DNA of 64,000 bases, from contig CAMLFK010000002.1 in assembly GCA_946479255.1 (NCBI GenBank), forward strand, positions 8,047 to 72,046. The letters are read 5' to 3'. Source of the DNA: an uncultured Oxalobacteraceae bacterium (GTDB lineage: Bacteria > Pseudomonadota > Gammaproteobacteria > Burkholderiales > Burkholderiaceae). Both the position numbers and the translations under genes were made by a program. The notes below the pieces were generated by a model. That model saw only the letters and a list, made by a program, of their open reading frames with translations, was not told the DNA's origin and made no database searches. Positions within the stretch are counted from its first letter, which is position 1. The number at the start of each line of letters is the position of its first letter. This document shows positions 44,996 through 53,702 of the stretch, piece after piece.

Positions 44996-45973
44996 ATGGC
45001 TCGCAGTCTCTGGAAGGGTGCCATCAGTTTCGGACTGGTGCACATACCGGTCGAAATGTACCCGGCAACCCGCGAACACGCGCTCGACCTGACCATGCTG
45101 GACAAGCGCGACTTTTCGCCGGTCGGGTTCAAGCGCTACAACAAGAACAACCAGAAGGAAGTCTCCTGGGACGATATCGTCAAGGGCTATGAGTACGAAA
45201 GCGGCGAGTACGTGGTGCTGTCCGAGGAGGACCTGCGGCGCGCCAATGTCGAAGCCACCCAGACCATCGACATCCTGGCGTTTGTCGACGCCACCGACGT
45301 GTCGCTGCTGTACTACGAGCAGCCCTACTACCTCGCGCCCGGCAAGGGCGGCGACAAGGTGTACGCCCTGCTGCGCGAGACGCTCAAAAAAGCCGGCAAG
45401 ATCGGCATCGCCAACGTGGTCATCCGCGTCAAGCAGCACCTGGCGGCGCTGGTCTGCATCGGCGACACCATCGTCATGAATACCCTGCGCTATCCCGACG
45501 AGATCCGCGACCCCGGTGAGCTGAAGATCCCTGCGTCGAACTCCAGGTCGGCGACGATCTCCGACAAGGAGCTCAAGATGGCGATGGCGCTGGTCGAGGG
45601 CATGAGCGAGCAATGGGACCCCGCGCAGTACCACGACACCTATCGCGAAGACGTGATGAAGATCGTCGAAGCCAAGGTGGCGGCGCACCAGACCAAGACC
45701 ATCACCATGCCGGGCAAGGAGAAAGCCGCGTCGAGTTCGGGTAATGTGATCGACCTGGTGGCGCTGCTGCAGCAGAGTATCGGCAAGAAGCCCGGCAAGG
45801 CGGCGGCCGCGGATGACGAGGAAGAAGAAGCGCCTAAGCCTGCGCGCAAACCTTCTGCAAAAAAGGCGGCGGCCAAGAAAGCGGTGCCGGTGAAGGCGGC
45901 GCCGGCCAAGAAACCTGTGGCCAAGCCGGCAGCCAAGAAGGCCGCCGCGCCAACCCGCCGCAAGTCTGCCTGA
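44996..45973 (+). CDS. ku: non-homologous end-joining protein Ku
   Basis: A 325-residue homodimeric DNA-end-binding protein. The opening MARSLWKGAISFGLVHIPVEMY and FVDATDVSLLYYEQPYYLAPGKGG are Ku-core hallmarks. After about residue 260 comes an acidic patch then a long Lys/Ala/Pro tail (KPARKPSAKKAAAKKAV), the kind that binds DNA and recruits LigD. ATAT plus GAAAGGACC lies before the ATG. The convergent ligD gene completes the repair pair. Confidence 0.96.
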   Translation: MARSLWKGAISFGLVHIPVEMYPATREHALDLTMLDKRDFSPVGFKRYNKNNQKEVSWDDIVKGYEYESGEYVVLSEEDLRRANVEATQTIDILAFVDATDVSLLYYEQPYYLAPGKGGDKVYALLRETLKKAGKIGIANVVIRVKQHLAALVCIGDTIVMNTLRYPDEIRDPGELKIPASNSRSATISDKELKMAMALVEGMSEQWDPAQYHDTYREDVMKIVEAKVAAHQTKTITMPGKEKAASSSGNVIDLVALLQQSIGKKPGKAAAADDEEEEAPKPARKPSAKKAAAKKAVPVKAAPAKKPVAKPAAKKAAAPTRRKSA

Positions 45974-45985
45974 TCCGGCAGACAC

Positions 45986-46222
45986 ATGGAGGATTTTTTC
46001 GCGCTGCTGGAATGGCCCGCCATGGCCATCAGCCTGGCCGCCGCATGGCTGATGGCTTCACGCAAAGCCGATAAAAGGGTGCTGGCGTTCTGGCTGCTCA
46101 CTGCCGGTAATGTGTTGTGGATTGCTTGGGGATGGGGTACGGAAGCCTGGGCGCTGATTGCATTGAATCTGGGGCTGATGGGTTTGAATATCAGGGGGAT
46201 TTTGAAGAATGAGGACGCGTAG
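45986..46222 (+). CDS. small membrane protein, about three helices
   Basis: A 78-residue protein: a short acidic head, then hydrophobic segments WPAMAISLAAAWLMA, VLAFWLLTAGNVLWIAWGW and AWALIALNLGLMGLNIRGI. The layout (about three helices with a GN.LW centre) recalls half of a PQ-loop or PnuC-type fold, but I do not assign a family. It begins 12 bp after the Ku stop and could be co-transcribed. Confidence 0.7.
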   Translation: MEDFFALLEWPAMAISLAAAWLMASRKADKRVLAFWLLTAGNVLWIAWGWGTEAWALIALNLGLMGLNIRGILKNEDA

Positions 46223-46275
46223 CGTTTCCCTACTTCGAAAAAGTGAGAGCTTTCATGATAACTCTGAGTGTGGTG

Positions 46276-48786
46276 TTACTTCGCGCCAGGCTTAAACCCC
46301 ATCTGCTTCATCGCCGCGGTCAAGGTCTTGGCGCTCTTCGCATACACCGCCCAAGGCTCATTGCCTTTATCTAAGCGCGTATGCGCATTGTGCACGGTCC
46401 ACTGGTCGCCCGACGTCAAAGTCTCCAGCTCATCCCACGACGCCGGTACCGAAATCCCCAGTCCCGGCCGCACCCTGGCCGACCATGCACAAGCCGTGGT
46501 CGCCCCGCGCCCATTGCGCAAATAATCGATAAAGATCTTCCCCACCCTGTTCTTCGGCCCGCTCTTGAGCGCAAAGCGGTCCGGCAAGGTCGCGGCCAGG
46601 TGCCGCACGATCTCCTGCGAAAAATCCTTGACCGTGTCCCAGTCCAGCCCACCCTTGATCGGCACTACCACGTGCAAGCCCTTGCCGCCGCTGGTCTTCA
46701 GAAAACCAGGCAGGCCCAGGCTGTCAAGGAAGGCGTGCATCAGCTGCGCAGCTTCCTGCATGGTCTTCCACTCGACGCCCTCGCCCGGGTCCAGGTCGAA
46801 CACCATGCGGTCCGGTTTTTCGTACGATTTGCCGACCGCATTCTGGGTATGGAACTCGACCACATTCCACTGCGCCGCCGACAGGATGCCCTGCACACTG
46901 CCCACTTCCAGCATCGGCGGGTGGTCCGGGTCGAGCGACTGGGGCATCTGCTTCATGCCCGGCAGCTTGCCGACGTCGGAGTGCTTCTGGAAAAACAGCT
47001 CGCCGCCCACGCCGGACGGGGCGCGCACCAGCGATACCGGGCGGCCCTTTAAATGCACCATCATCAGCTCGCCCACCAGCGCGTAATAGCGCACCAGTTC
47101 CAGCTTGGTCGTTCCGCTGGCGGCGTCGATCACGCGTTCCCCATGGGTGACCTTGAGCGAAGCAGGCAGTTTGCCCTCCGGGGCCGCGGGTTCGGTATTT
47201 GTACGCACGACTTCCTCCACATGTTTGGCGACCTCGCGCTTGACGCCCTTGGCCGGTTTATCCTTACGCAGTCCCTGGAATACGGCGTGCCGCACCGATC
47301 CGGAACTGGTCCATTCGGCAAAGCTCACCTCGCAGATCAGCTTTGGTTTAACCCAGTGATGTTTGCGCCCCGCTACCGCCCTGGGCGGAAACGGACTTTC
47401 GTCCGTGGCCAGCGCGTGGAGCTGCTTCTTCAGGTCGAGCAAGGTGGCATGATTGAAGCCACTGCCGACATTGCCCGCATACTGCAGCACATTATCGCTA
47501 TCGTAGGTCCCCAGCAGCAGCGAGCCAATCCCGGCGCGCGAGCCCTGCGGATCGGTGTAGCCGCCGATCACGAATTCCTGGCGCTGGCCGCATTTGAGCT
47601 TGATCCATTCCGGCGAACGGCGCGTCACATAGCGCGAATCGCGCTTCTTGCCGATCACCCCTTCGAGCCCGATCTTGCAAGCCGCCAGGACCAGTTCGTC
47701 CGGATCGGTACCGAACACCGTCGAGAAGCGTACATTGTCGGGCGCCTTCTTCAGCACCTCTTCCAGCAGCGCGCGGCGCGCTTCCAGGGGCACGTCGCGG
47801 ATGTCGTAGCCCTTGAGGTAAGGCGCGTCAAAAATGAAGTACACGAGCTCGCTGGTGTTGGAGCCGTCGAATGCCAGCTGCAGCAGCCCGAAGTTAGGAT
47901 TGCCGTTGTCGTCGTGAACCACGATCTCGCCGTCGTACCAGCCGTCCGGCAGCTTCATCTTCACCAAAGTCTCATGCAGTGGCTGCAGCTTGTGCGACCA
48001 GTCGTGGCCGTTGCGGGTGATGAGCTTGACGTCCTTCCCCTCGACCCGCGCCAACAGCCGGTATCCGTCGAACTTGATCTCGAAGATCCATTCCTCGGGC
48101 TGGGGAGGCGGCTTGTCCACCAGGGTCGCCAGTTCAGGCGACAAGGTGGCGGGCAGCTCCGCCTTGACCGCTTCAGGCGGCATCGCCCTGACGCCGGCCT
48201 TTTTTACCGGCGTGGCTTTCTTCTTCGCCTGGCCCGGCATCGCCAGCTTCTTCACGCTGTCCGGCATCTCGTCCACCACCGAGAACTCGTCGGCGGACCG
48301 CGCGTAATCATCCTTCTCCTTGATCAGCAGCCAGGGCTCCTGCTTCTCGCCCCTGCCCTTCATCCGCACCAGCACCCACTTGCCGTGCATTTTGTGGCCG
48401 TGCATCTCGAACTTGAGGTTGCCGCTTTCATAGCCCTTGTGCGGATCATCGAGTGGTTCCCAGGTACCCTTGTCCCAGATGATCACCTTGCCCGCGCCAT
48501 ACTGCTTCTCGGGGATGGTGCCTTCAAAGTCGGAATACGAAATCGGGTGGTCTTCCACGTGCACGGCCATGCGCTTGTCGTGGGTGTCGTAGCTGGGGCC
48601 CTTGGGCACCGCCCAGCTCTTCATGGTGCCGTCGAGTTCGAGGCGGAAGTCGTAGTGCAGGCGGCTTGCCCAGTGCTTCTGGATCACAAAAGTCAGCGCA
48701 CCGGCGGCCGGCGCGCCCCCCTCCGCCGGTTCCGATGTAATGTCGAAGTTTCGCTTGGCTTTGTATTGTTTGAGAGCGTCTGGCAT
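46276..48786 (-). CDS. ligD: multifunctional DNA ligase LigD
   Basis: An 836-residue protein with domains in the order phosphoesterase (about 1-170, FVIQKHWASRLHYDFRLEL, HVEDHPISYSDFEG), ATP-dependent ligase (about 210-520, nucleotidyl Lys238 in EIKFDGYRL) and primase-polymerase (about 560-836, VFDLDPGEG carries the catalytic aspartates). This is the Pseudomonas order. It trims, fills and seals double-strand breaks with Ku. It converges on the Ku transcript, which ends 54 bp away. Confidence 0.96.
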   Translation of the reverse strand: MPDALKQYKAKRNFDITSEPAEGGAPAAGALTFVIQKHWASRLHYDFRLELDGTMKSWAVPKGPSYDTHDKRMAVHVEDHPISYSDFEGTIPEKQYGAGKVIIWDKGTWEPLDDPHKGYESGNLKFEMHGHKMHGKWVLVRMKGRGEKQEPWLLIKEKDDYARSADEFSVVDEMPDSVKKLAMPGQAKKKATPVKKAGVRAMPPEAVKAELPATLSPELATLVDKPPPQPEEWIFEIKFDGYRLLARVEGKDVKLITRNGHDWSHKLQPLHETLVKMKLPDGWYDGEIVVHDDNGNPNFGLLQLAFDGSNTSELVYFIFDAPYLKGYDIRDVPLEARRALLEEVLKKAPDNVRFSTVFGTDPDELVLAACKIGLEGVIGKKRDSRYVTRRSPEWIKLKCGQRQEFVIGGYTDPQGSRAGIGSLLLGTYDSDNVLQYAGNVGSGFNHATLLDLKKQLHALATDESPFPPRAVAGRKHHWVKPKLICEVSFAEWTSSGSVRHAVFQGLRKDKPAKGVKREVAKHVEEVVRTNTEPAAPEGKLPASLKVTHGERVIDAASGTTKLELVRYYALVGELMMVHLKGRPVSLVRAPSGVGGELFFQKHSDVGKLPGMKQMPQSLDPDHPPMLEVGSVQGILSAAQWNVVEFHTQNAVGKSYEKPDRMVFDLDPGEGVEWKTMQEAAQLMHAFLDSLGLPGFLKTSGGKGLHVVVPIKGGLDWDTVKDFSQEIVRHLAATLPDRFALKSGPKNRVGKIFIDYLRNGRGATTACAWSARVRPGLGISVPASWDELETLTSGDQWTVHNAHTRLDKGNEPWAVYAKSAKTLTAAMKQMGFKPGAK

Positions 48787-48932
48787 GGCTGGACCCTGGC
48801 ATTGTATGGTGCCGAGTCTAGAGCGGCATTGCCGAGGGCGACTGTTCGTTAGCTAACCGTGCGCCCGCGTAATTAGCGCTAAAGTCAGGCCATAGCCCGG
48901 CTATAACCCACGATATCCGAAGGATGCCCATC

Positions 48933-49250
48933 ATGAACAAGATTGCCGCTGCATTGCTCTTGACTATCTTCGCCACGTCGGCGAGCGCCCAGACCGCGGT
49001 GACGCCGGCCGATTCCAAGCTTGCTCAGAAAGTTGCCAAGGCGGATGCGGAGGCGGCCGAGGAAGCCGCCAAGGCCGATGCCAAGCTGGAAAAGAAAGGC
49101 GCCAAAGCCCACGCCGAATTGACGGCCGCCAACGCCGACGCGACCAAGCGCAAAGCGAAAGCCGAGCGGAAAGCTGCTGAGAAGAAAGCTGAAGCGGCGG
49201 CTGAGCACGCACATGAGATGGCGGACGCCAAAAAAGACCCCGTAAAGTAA
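48933..49250 (+). CDS. exported Ala/Lys/Glu-rich helical protein
   Basis: A 105-residue protein with a signal peptide (KIAAALLLTIFATSASA) followed by a mature chain almost wholly Ala, Lys, Glu and Asp with heptad-like repeats (EAAKADAKLEKKGAKAHAEL). It should be a periplasmic coiled coil or histone-like low-complexity helix; function unknown. GAAGGAT stands before the ATG at 48933, whereas the ATG at 48924 abuts that site and is rejected. Confidence 0.7.
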   Translation: MNKIAAALLLTIFATSASAQTAVTPADSKLAQKVAKADAEAAEEAAKADAKLEKKGAKAHAELTAANADATKRKAKAERKAAEKKAEAAAEHAHEMADAKKDPVK

Positions 49251-49271
49251 GACTGTAAACCTATGCCAGCC

Positions 49272-50192
49272 TCAGGCCAGGGTCCACGAACTGCCGCCGG
49301 CTTCTTTCGACTGGTACATGGCGCCATCGGCCTGGGCCAGCACGGCCAGGGCGTCGGCGCCGCGCGCGCTCTGCACGGCGATGCCGATGCTGGTGGTCAC
49401 GGTCACTTGATAGCCACTTTGCTTGTTTTGCGTGCGCAATGCGCCGATGACCTTTTCGGCAATCAGAATCCCGTCGCTCTCGCCCCGCACCAGTTCCTCG
49501 GCGAGGATGGCGAACTGGTCGCCGCCAAGCCGGGCCAGCGTGTCGATCTTGCGCACGCCATGGCGCAAAGTCTCGGCAAACTGCATCAACAGGCGGTCGC
49601 CGGCGGCATGACCGTGCAAATCGTTAAACTGTCTGAAGTTGTTCAAGTTAAAGACCAGCACGGCCAGGGCTTTGCCGTGCCGGTCGGCACGCGCCAGCGC
49701 CATGTCCAGCCGTTCAAGGAATAGCTTGCGGGTAGGCAGACCTGTCATGGGGTCGTGCGTGGCACTGTGCTCCAGATAGAGCTGGGCATTGCGGCGATCG
49801 GTGATGTCTTGAATCATCACGTAAAAGCCGGCCACTTTCTGGTTCACCACATTGGGAATATAGCTAAGCTCGACATTGCGCAGGCCGCCGGCCACCAGGC
49901 GCTGGCACTCGAAGGTGACGCACTCGCCGGCCAGCGCGCGCTGTACATACGGCGCGACGTCGCGGTAACGGGCACCGGTTGTGTCCTTGTCGGAAAATAC
50001 TTCGTCCATGGTCTTGCCGAGGAAAGCCGATGCCGGCAAGGCGTGCCAGGCCTGGTAGGTCTTGTTGACGAAACGAAGACGCTGCTCGTGATCGATGTAC
50101 AGCAATGCCATCGGCAGATGGTCGGCAATCATGGACAAGTGCCGCTGGGCTTCCAGCAGCGCCTGTCCGTCTAATGATTCGCCAAATTGCAT
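49272..50192 (-). CDS. PAS-GGDEF protein, probably inactive cyclase domain
   Basis: A 306-residue protein with a PAS domain (about 15-140, PMALLYIDHEQRLRFVNKTYQ, GKTMDEVF) and a GGDEF domain (about 150-306). The cyclase signature is GGDQF (Asp225, Gln226), and the usual first metal-binding segment FDLDxF reads FNLNNF (Asn182, Asn184), so both metal-contact aspartates there are lost. Synthesis of c-di-GMP looks unlikely; GTP or c-di-GMP sensing is possible. GGAAG precedes the ATG at 50192. Confidence 0.85.
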   Translation of the reverse strand: MQFGESLDGQALLEAQRHLSMIADHLPMALLYIDHEQRLRFVNKTYQAWHALPASAFLGKTMDEVFSDKDTTGARYRDVAPYVQRALAGECVTFECQRLVAGGLRNVELSYIPNVVNQKVAGFYVMIQDITDRRNAQLYLEHSATHDPMTGLPTRKLFLERLDMALARADRHGKALAVLVFNLNNFRQFNDLHGHAAGDRLLMQFAETLRHGVRKIDTLARLGGDQFAILAEELVRGESDGILIAEKVIGALRTQNKQSGYQVTVTTSIGIAVQSARGADALAVLAQADGAMYQSKEAGGSSWTLA

Positions 50193-50275
50193 AGTGCTTC
50201 CGCCAGTAAGTGGAAACCTCATGCTACGCTCGGGCACGCCTCTCTACAAGCAGCACGCAATAGAATCTGCATTCT

Positions 50276-50331
50276 ATTGAACGTCCCATCCCCCGCCCAG
50301 CGAACGCACCAGTGCCACGGTCGTGACGGCC
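50276..50331 (-). repeat. direct repeat: copy of the efflux gene 3' end (remnant)
   Basis: This 56-bp stretch matches 52256-52311 at 54 of 56 positions. On the leftward strand it would encode the last residues of the efflux protein (AVTTVALVRSLGGGWDVQ) and a TAG stop, but nothing upstream in that frame continues the gene. It is therefore an orphan 3' fragment marking one edge of the insert. Confidence 0.85.
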
Positions 50332-50354
50332 GGAGAATGGCCGGCGGGCAGGGA

Positions 50355-51119
50355 TCACATGAACATGAACTCGGAATTGAGGTACTGTGAAGTGTCGGCA
50401 ATCAAAACTATGCCGGCTTCCGAAGTTGAATTGTCCACCACCGGCGGCGCAGTGCTGTCCGCCTCGGGCCACAAGGGGTTGGTAGTATTGCCGCCGCCGA
50501 TCGATGGCATACCATAGGTCAGATCAGCCATCTCGAACGGATCGCCAAAGGTGTTGTAGGCTTCATCCAGAAAGTCCGACTCCACCCAGACCATCTCAGA
50601 ATCGCCCTCGTATCCGAACTCGTCGAACTGGTCCCAGTGCATGGTGCGCTCGGTTACATCAGGGGCTGCCACCAGTGGGTCGCCGTCGTACTTCACCCGC
50701 TGGGCTTCGCCAGCCTCCTTCAAAGCTTCATTTGTGCTTTGAACAGCCAAGCGCTCTGCATCGTTCCCCCATACTTTGTTCTCTTGCGCCATGTTCTGGG
50801 CGATGTCTGGGTCAAGTGCATGGTTAATTTCATGAAGAAGAACCGATGCGGCGGAATTCACTCCTATAAAATTTCCTTCCGCATCCCGAATTTCCAGTCC
50901 AACAGTTGGATCCCACTTGATGACGCCAGTTTCGTAATCGAAGTTATTGTGGCCGTCATGATTGATCTCGATTCGCACATTCGAACGCGCAAACGCTTCC
51001 ACTGCAGGCGCCCCGTATTCTGGCATTGCGGTTTGAATATAGTCGAGCGCCTTGTCTAACTTCTCGCGATCGCTTGCATCAGCGTTAACGACCCATAGAT
51101 CTTCTTGTGTTACAGGCAT
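50355..51119 (-). CDS. M91-type effector metalloprotease
   Basis: A 254-residue protein. The zinc motif HEINH (residues 96-100) lies in SVLLHEINHALDPD, after a beta segment VRIEINHDGHNNFDYETGVIKWDP. This arrangement matches peptidase family M91, which includes the type III effector NleD. The C-terminal 100 residues are acidic and unlike known domains. There is no signal peptide, as expected for a secreted effector that uses a dedicated system; no secretion genes are in the window. GGAG stands before the ATG at 51119. It is 24 bp after a secreted-protein gene, within the insert bounded by direct repeats. Base composition is less GC-rich than the neighbours. Confidence 0.72.
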   Translation of the reverse strand: MPVTQEDLWVVNADASDREKLDKALDYIQTAMPEYGAPAVEAFARSNVRIEINHDGHNNFDYETGVIKWDPTVGLEIRDAEGNFIGVNSAASVLLHEINHALDPDIAQNMAQENKVWGNDAERLAVQSTNEALKEAGEAQRVKYDGDPLVAAPDVTERTMHWDQFDEFGYEGDSEMVWVESDFLDEAYNTFGDPFEMADLTYGMPSIGGGNTTNPLWPEADSTAPPVVDNSTSEAGIVLIADTSQYLNSEFMFM

Positions 51120-51143
51120 GGTAAAACTCCAAATTTGCAACCG

Positions 51144-51680
51144 CTAGGGGCAACTGGTACTTTTTTCCTTGGTAGATGTAAGTGCCGCGTTGGAGATCCA
51201 TCGGTGCAGGTTTTCGAATATATCTGGTGCGGCCGTGGCATCTAGTCCATTAACCTGGCCGAAAGTTTCTTTCTTTTCAGAGTACATGGACGGCCTGCTC
51301 TCGAATGCCAATTCAACAGGTGCGCCGCTTGTCATGTGAAGCCGTACAAGTAACCGCATATTGAGGTGTTCCCGCTCAATGCTGCGTTTGGTAATTGCTG
51401 CTTGATCAACTATCGCCATGAGCTCAGCTACTTGATTTTTTGGCACCGCGTAACCGCATCCGTATATAGGTAATTGCGCTTTTACTAAGTTGGTTGGCGT
51501 CAGCACCGATTTCGGTACGATAAAAACTTCGGCCGAAATGGCGGAATGTGCGCCATTCAAAATCTTTGTCAGCTCGTCTGACGCGAAAGCGTTCGTGGTC
51601 GCCAGCAGGATGCTGAGCGAACTAAACGCCAAAGCAGCAAGCGTGCGCGCGGCAAGCCGTAGCTTCATCGCATATTCCAT
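51144..51680 (-). CDS. exported protein, possible partner of the M91 protease
   Basis: A 178-residue protein with a signal peptide (LAARTLAALAFSSLSILLATTNAFA). The mature part has IYGCGYAVPKNQVAELMAIVDQAA and a terminal Cys-Pro; two cysteines could form a disulfide. No family is recognised. AAAGGAG lies eight bases before the ATG at 51680. It is the first gene of a two-gene unit with the protease, so it could be a periplasmic immunity, chaperone or substrate partner (inference). Confidence 0.65.
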   Translation of the reverse strand: MEYAMKLRLAARTLAALAFSSLSILLATTNAFASDELTKILNGAHSAISAEVFIVPKSVLTPTNLVKAQLPIYGCGYAVPKNQVAELMAIVDQAAITKRSIEREHLNMRLLVRLHMTSGAPVELAFESRPSMYSEKKETFGQVNGLDATAAPDIFENLHRWISNAALTSTKEKSTSCP

Positions 51681-52253
51681 TGAAGTTCTCCTTTGCCGCG
51701 GCGCGGCGCTATTAACTTGATGTCATACTAATTTTCGGGGCTTTGCCAATGTTGAGTGCGCTCAATCGTGCGCATCGGTAGAGAAATGCAGCTTACCAGT
51801 GATCGCCGCCGAACTTGTCCAGGTGCGCCTGGAGCTCATCTTCACGGCCGAGGGCGGCGCGGCGCAGCTGGTTGGCTGGTTGAGCACGTCTTCCTGGGCT
51901 TCAGGAGTGCAGCCGTACGGGACCAATTCGGAAAGCGCCCCAAAGTCGTCGCTGAACCCGCACTGCCGGCGCGCTTAGGAGCATGGGTGTTTTGACTCTT
52001 CAGTATTTCAATCAGTAACGCCATTGAAGGCTTTCGCATACTCTGCTTTCATCTCTTCACAACCGTTCACGAAAAAACAAATTATGTGACGCCATCTGGA
52101 AGAAATTTCAGCTTTTGTGTCGCGATGCGATGGCATCGAGTGTCGCGGCTCGTGCTAAGCGCTTGATTTTGCTAGACCCGAAATGCCAAACTATGTGTCG
52201 CGCGACGGCGCAGCTTGTCCTCGTACAAGCTGCGCTCACAAGGATGCACGTCC
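51681..52253. other. non-coding part of the insert with a possible broken gene
   Basis: This 573-bp stretch between the secreted-protein gene and the efflux gene is AT-richer than the flanks beyond 52010. At about 51790-51990 the leftward strand appears coded: one frame gives EAQEDVLNQPT and, one base shifted, the next gives LRRAALGREDELQAHLDKFG ending at a TAA. Together they look like the end of one frameshifted protein. A strong hairpin lies at 52208-52235. No intact gene is seen. Confidence 0.45.
52208..52235. repeat. perfect 11-bp inverted repeat (hairpin)
   Basis: GCGCAGCTTGT and its reverse complement ACAAGCTGCGC are separated by six bases. The site lies about 20 bp beyond the efflux gene stop on the transcribed side. 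No T-run follows, so it may be an RNA-stabilising hairpin or a recombination scar rather than a standard terminator. Confidence 0.5.
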
Positions 52254-53702
52254 TTATTGAACGTCCCACCCCCCGCCCAGCGAACGCACCAGCGCCACGG
52301 TCGTGACGGCCTGGTTGCCACGCAGTTGCACCGCGCTGCGCTCGACCGTCGCCAGGTTGCGCTGGGCGTCGAGCAGGTCCAGATAGCTGGAGCGCCCGGC
52401 GTCGTACAGCTTCTGCGCCAGGTCGGCCGAGCGGCGCGCGGCCACCAGCGCCGCATCGAGTTCGCTGCGCTGGCCGGCCAGGATACGCAGGCCGGCCAGG
52501 TTGTCCTCGACCTCGGCGAAGGCCACCAGCACGTTCTGCCGGTACGAGGCCACCGATTCCTCAAGCTGCGCTTCGCTGCGCGCGATATTGGCCTTGTTAC
52601 GCCCGCCATCGATGACCGGCATCGACAGCAAGGCGCCCAGCACCCACGAGCGCGCACTCCAGTTGAACAGGTTGCCGGTCATGCCGGTCTCGGTGCCCAC
52701 GCCGCCGGTCAGGCTGAGCGACGGGAACATCGCCGCACGGGCCACGCCGATGCGCTGGTTGGACGCCTCCATGGCGCGCTGCGCCGCGGTGATGTCGGGC
52801 CGGCGCTGGAGCAGGCTCGATGGCAGCCCGGCCGGGATGGCCGGCAGCGCCGCATCGAGCAGCGGGCTGGCTTCGGCGGTGAAGCTTGAAGCCGGTTTGC
52901 CCAGCAGGACCGCCATCGCATGTTCGTTCTGGGTGCGCTGGCGCTGCGCGCCGATCGCCTCGGCACGCGCGGTGGCCAGTTCGGTTCGGGCGCGCGCCAG
53001 GTCGAATTCGCCAATGTCGCCATTGTCGAAACGGCTCTGGTTGACCTTCACGCTCTGGGTGCGCAGCTCCACCGTGCGGCGCAAGGTGGCCAGTTCGGCG
53101 TCGATGGCGCGCAGGCGGTAGTAAGTCTGCGCCACATCGGCCTGCAGCGACAGCAGCACCGAGTTATAGGTGGCCAGTGCGCTTTCGGCGTCGGCTTTGG
53201 CCGCGTTGACGTTGGCGCCCACCCGGCCGAACAGGTCGATCTCGTAGCTGGCCGACAAGCGCGCCTGATAGAAGTTATCCGGCGCCACCGCGCTGCCTTC
53301 CGGCTGGCCGAGCGAGATGCTGGAGACCCGGTTGCGCTGAGCACCGATCCCGGCGCTCACCTGCGGCACCCGCTCGGCGCTGGCGATACCGGCAATGGCG
53401 CGGGCCTGCTTGACCCGGGCCGCTGCCACCGCCAGGCTGGCGTTGGCGGCGCTGGCCTCGTCGACCAGCGCGGTCAGCGCCGGATCGTTGAAGGCCTGCC
53501 ACCAGCGTCCGCGCGGCTGGGCTTCGGCCGGACGCGCCACTTGCCAACGGGTGCCGTCCGACGCCACCAGCGGCGTGGGCGATTCCTTGAAGCTGGACGG
53601 CATGTCCAGCGCCGGGGCTTTCAGTTCAGGCACCGAGGAGCAGCCGGCCAGGACCAGCGCCGCCACCAGCGGCACGATACGAAGTACGGTGGTGTTCATC
53701 AT
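52254..53702 (-). CDS. RND efflux outer-membrane lipoprotein (OprM/NodT family)
   Basis: A 482-residue TolC-like channel. The lipoprotein signal is LVAALVLAGCSS. Two repeats of the efflux family follow (WWQAFNDPALTALVDEASAAN, VAAARVKQARAIAG and the matching C-terminal FAEVEDNLAGLRIL). AAGGAA precedes the ATG at 53702, whose first bases overlap the RND stop (ATGA). A long upstream frame is an artefact. It is the last gene of the efflux operon. The last 53 bases recur as an orphan copy at 50276-50331. Confidence 0.95.
   Translation of the reverse strand: MMNTTVLRIVPLVAALVLAGCSSVPELKAPALDMPSSFKESPTPLVASDGTRWQVARPAEAQPRGRWWQAFNDPALTALVDEASAANASLAVAAARVKQARAIAGIASAERVPQVSAGIGAQRNRVSSISLGQPEGSAVAPDNFYQARLSASYEIDLFGRVGANVNAAKADAESALATYNSVLLSLQADVAQTYYRLRAIDAELATLRRTVELRTQSVKVNQSRFDNGDIGEFDLARARTELATARAEAIGAQRQRTQNEHAMAVLLGKPASSFTAEASPLLDAALPAIPAGLPSSLLQRRPDITAAQRAMEASNQRIGVARAAMFPSLSLTGGVGTETGMTGNLFNWSARSWVLGALLSMPVIDGGRNKANIARSEAQLEESVASYRQNVLVAFAEVEDNLAGLRILAGQRSELDAALVAARRSADLAQKLYDAGRSSYLDLLDAQRNLATVERSAVQLRGNQAVTTVALVRSLGGGWDVQ
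52256..52311 (-). repeat. direct repeat: 3' end of the intact efflux gene
   Basis: This is the second member of the 56-bp direct repeat (two mismatches), lying inside the intact outer-membrane efflux gene and reaching its stop codon. The distance to the other copy is exactly 1980 bp. The intervening DNA carries the M91 protease and its partner. Confidence 0.85.
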
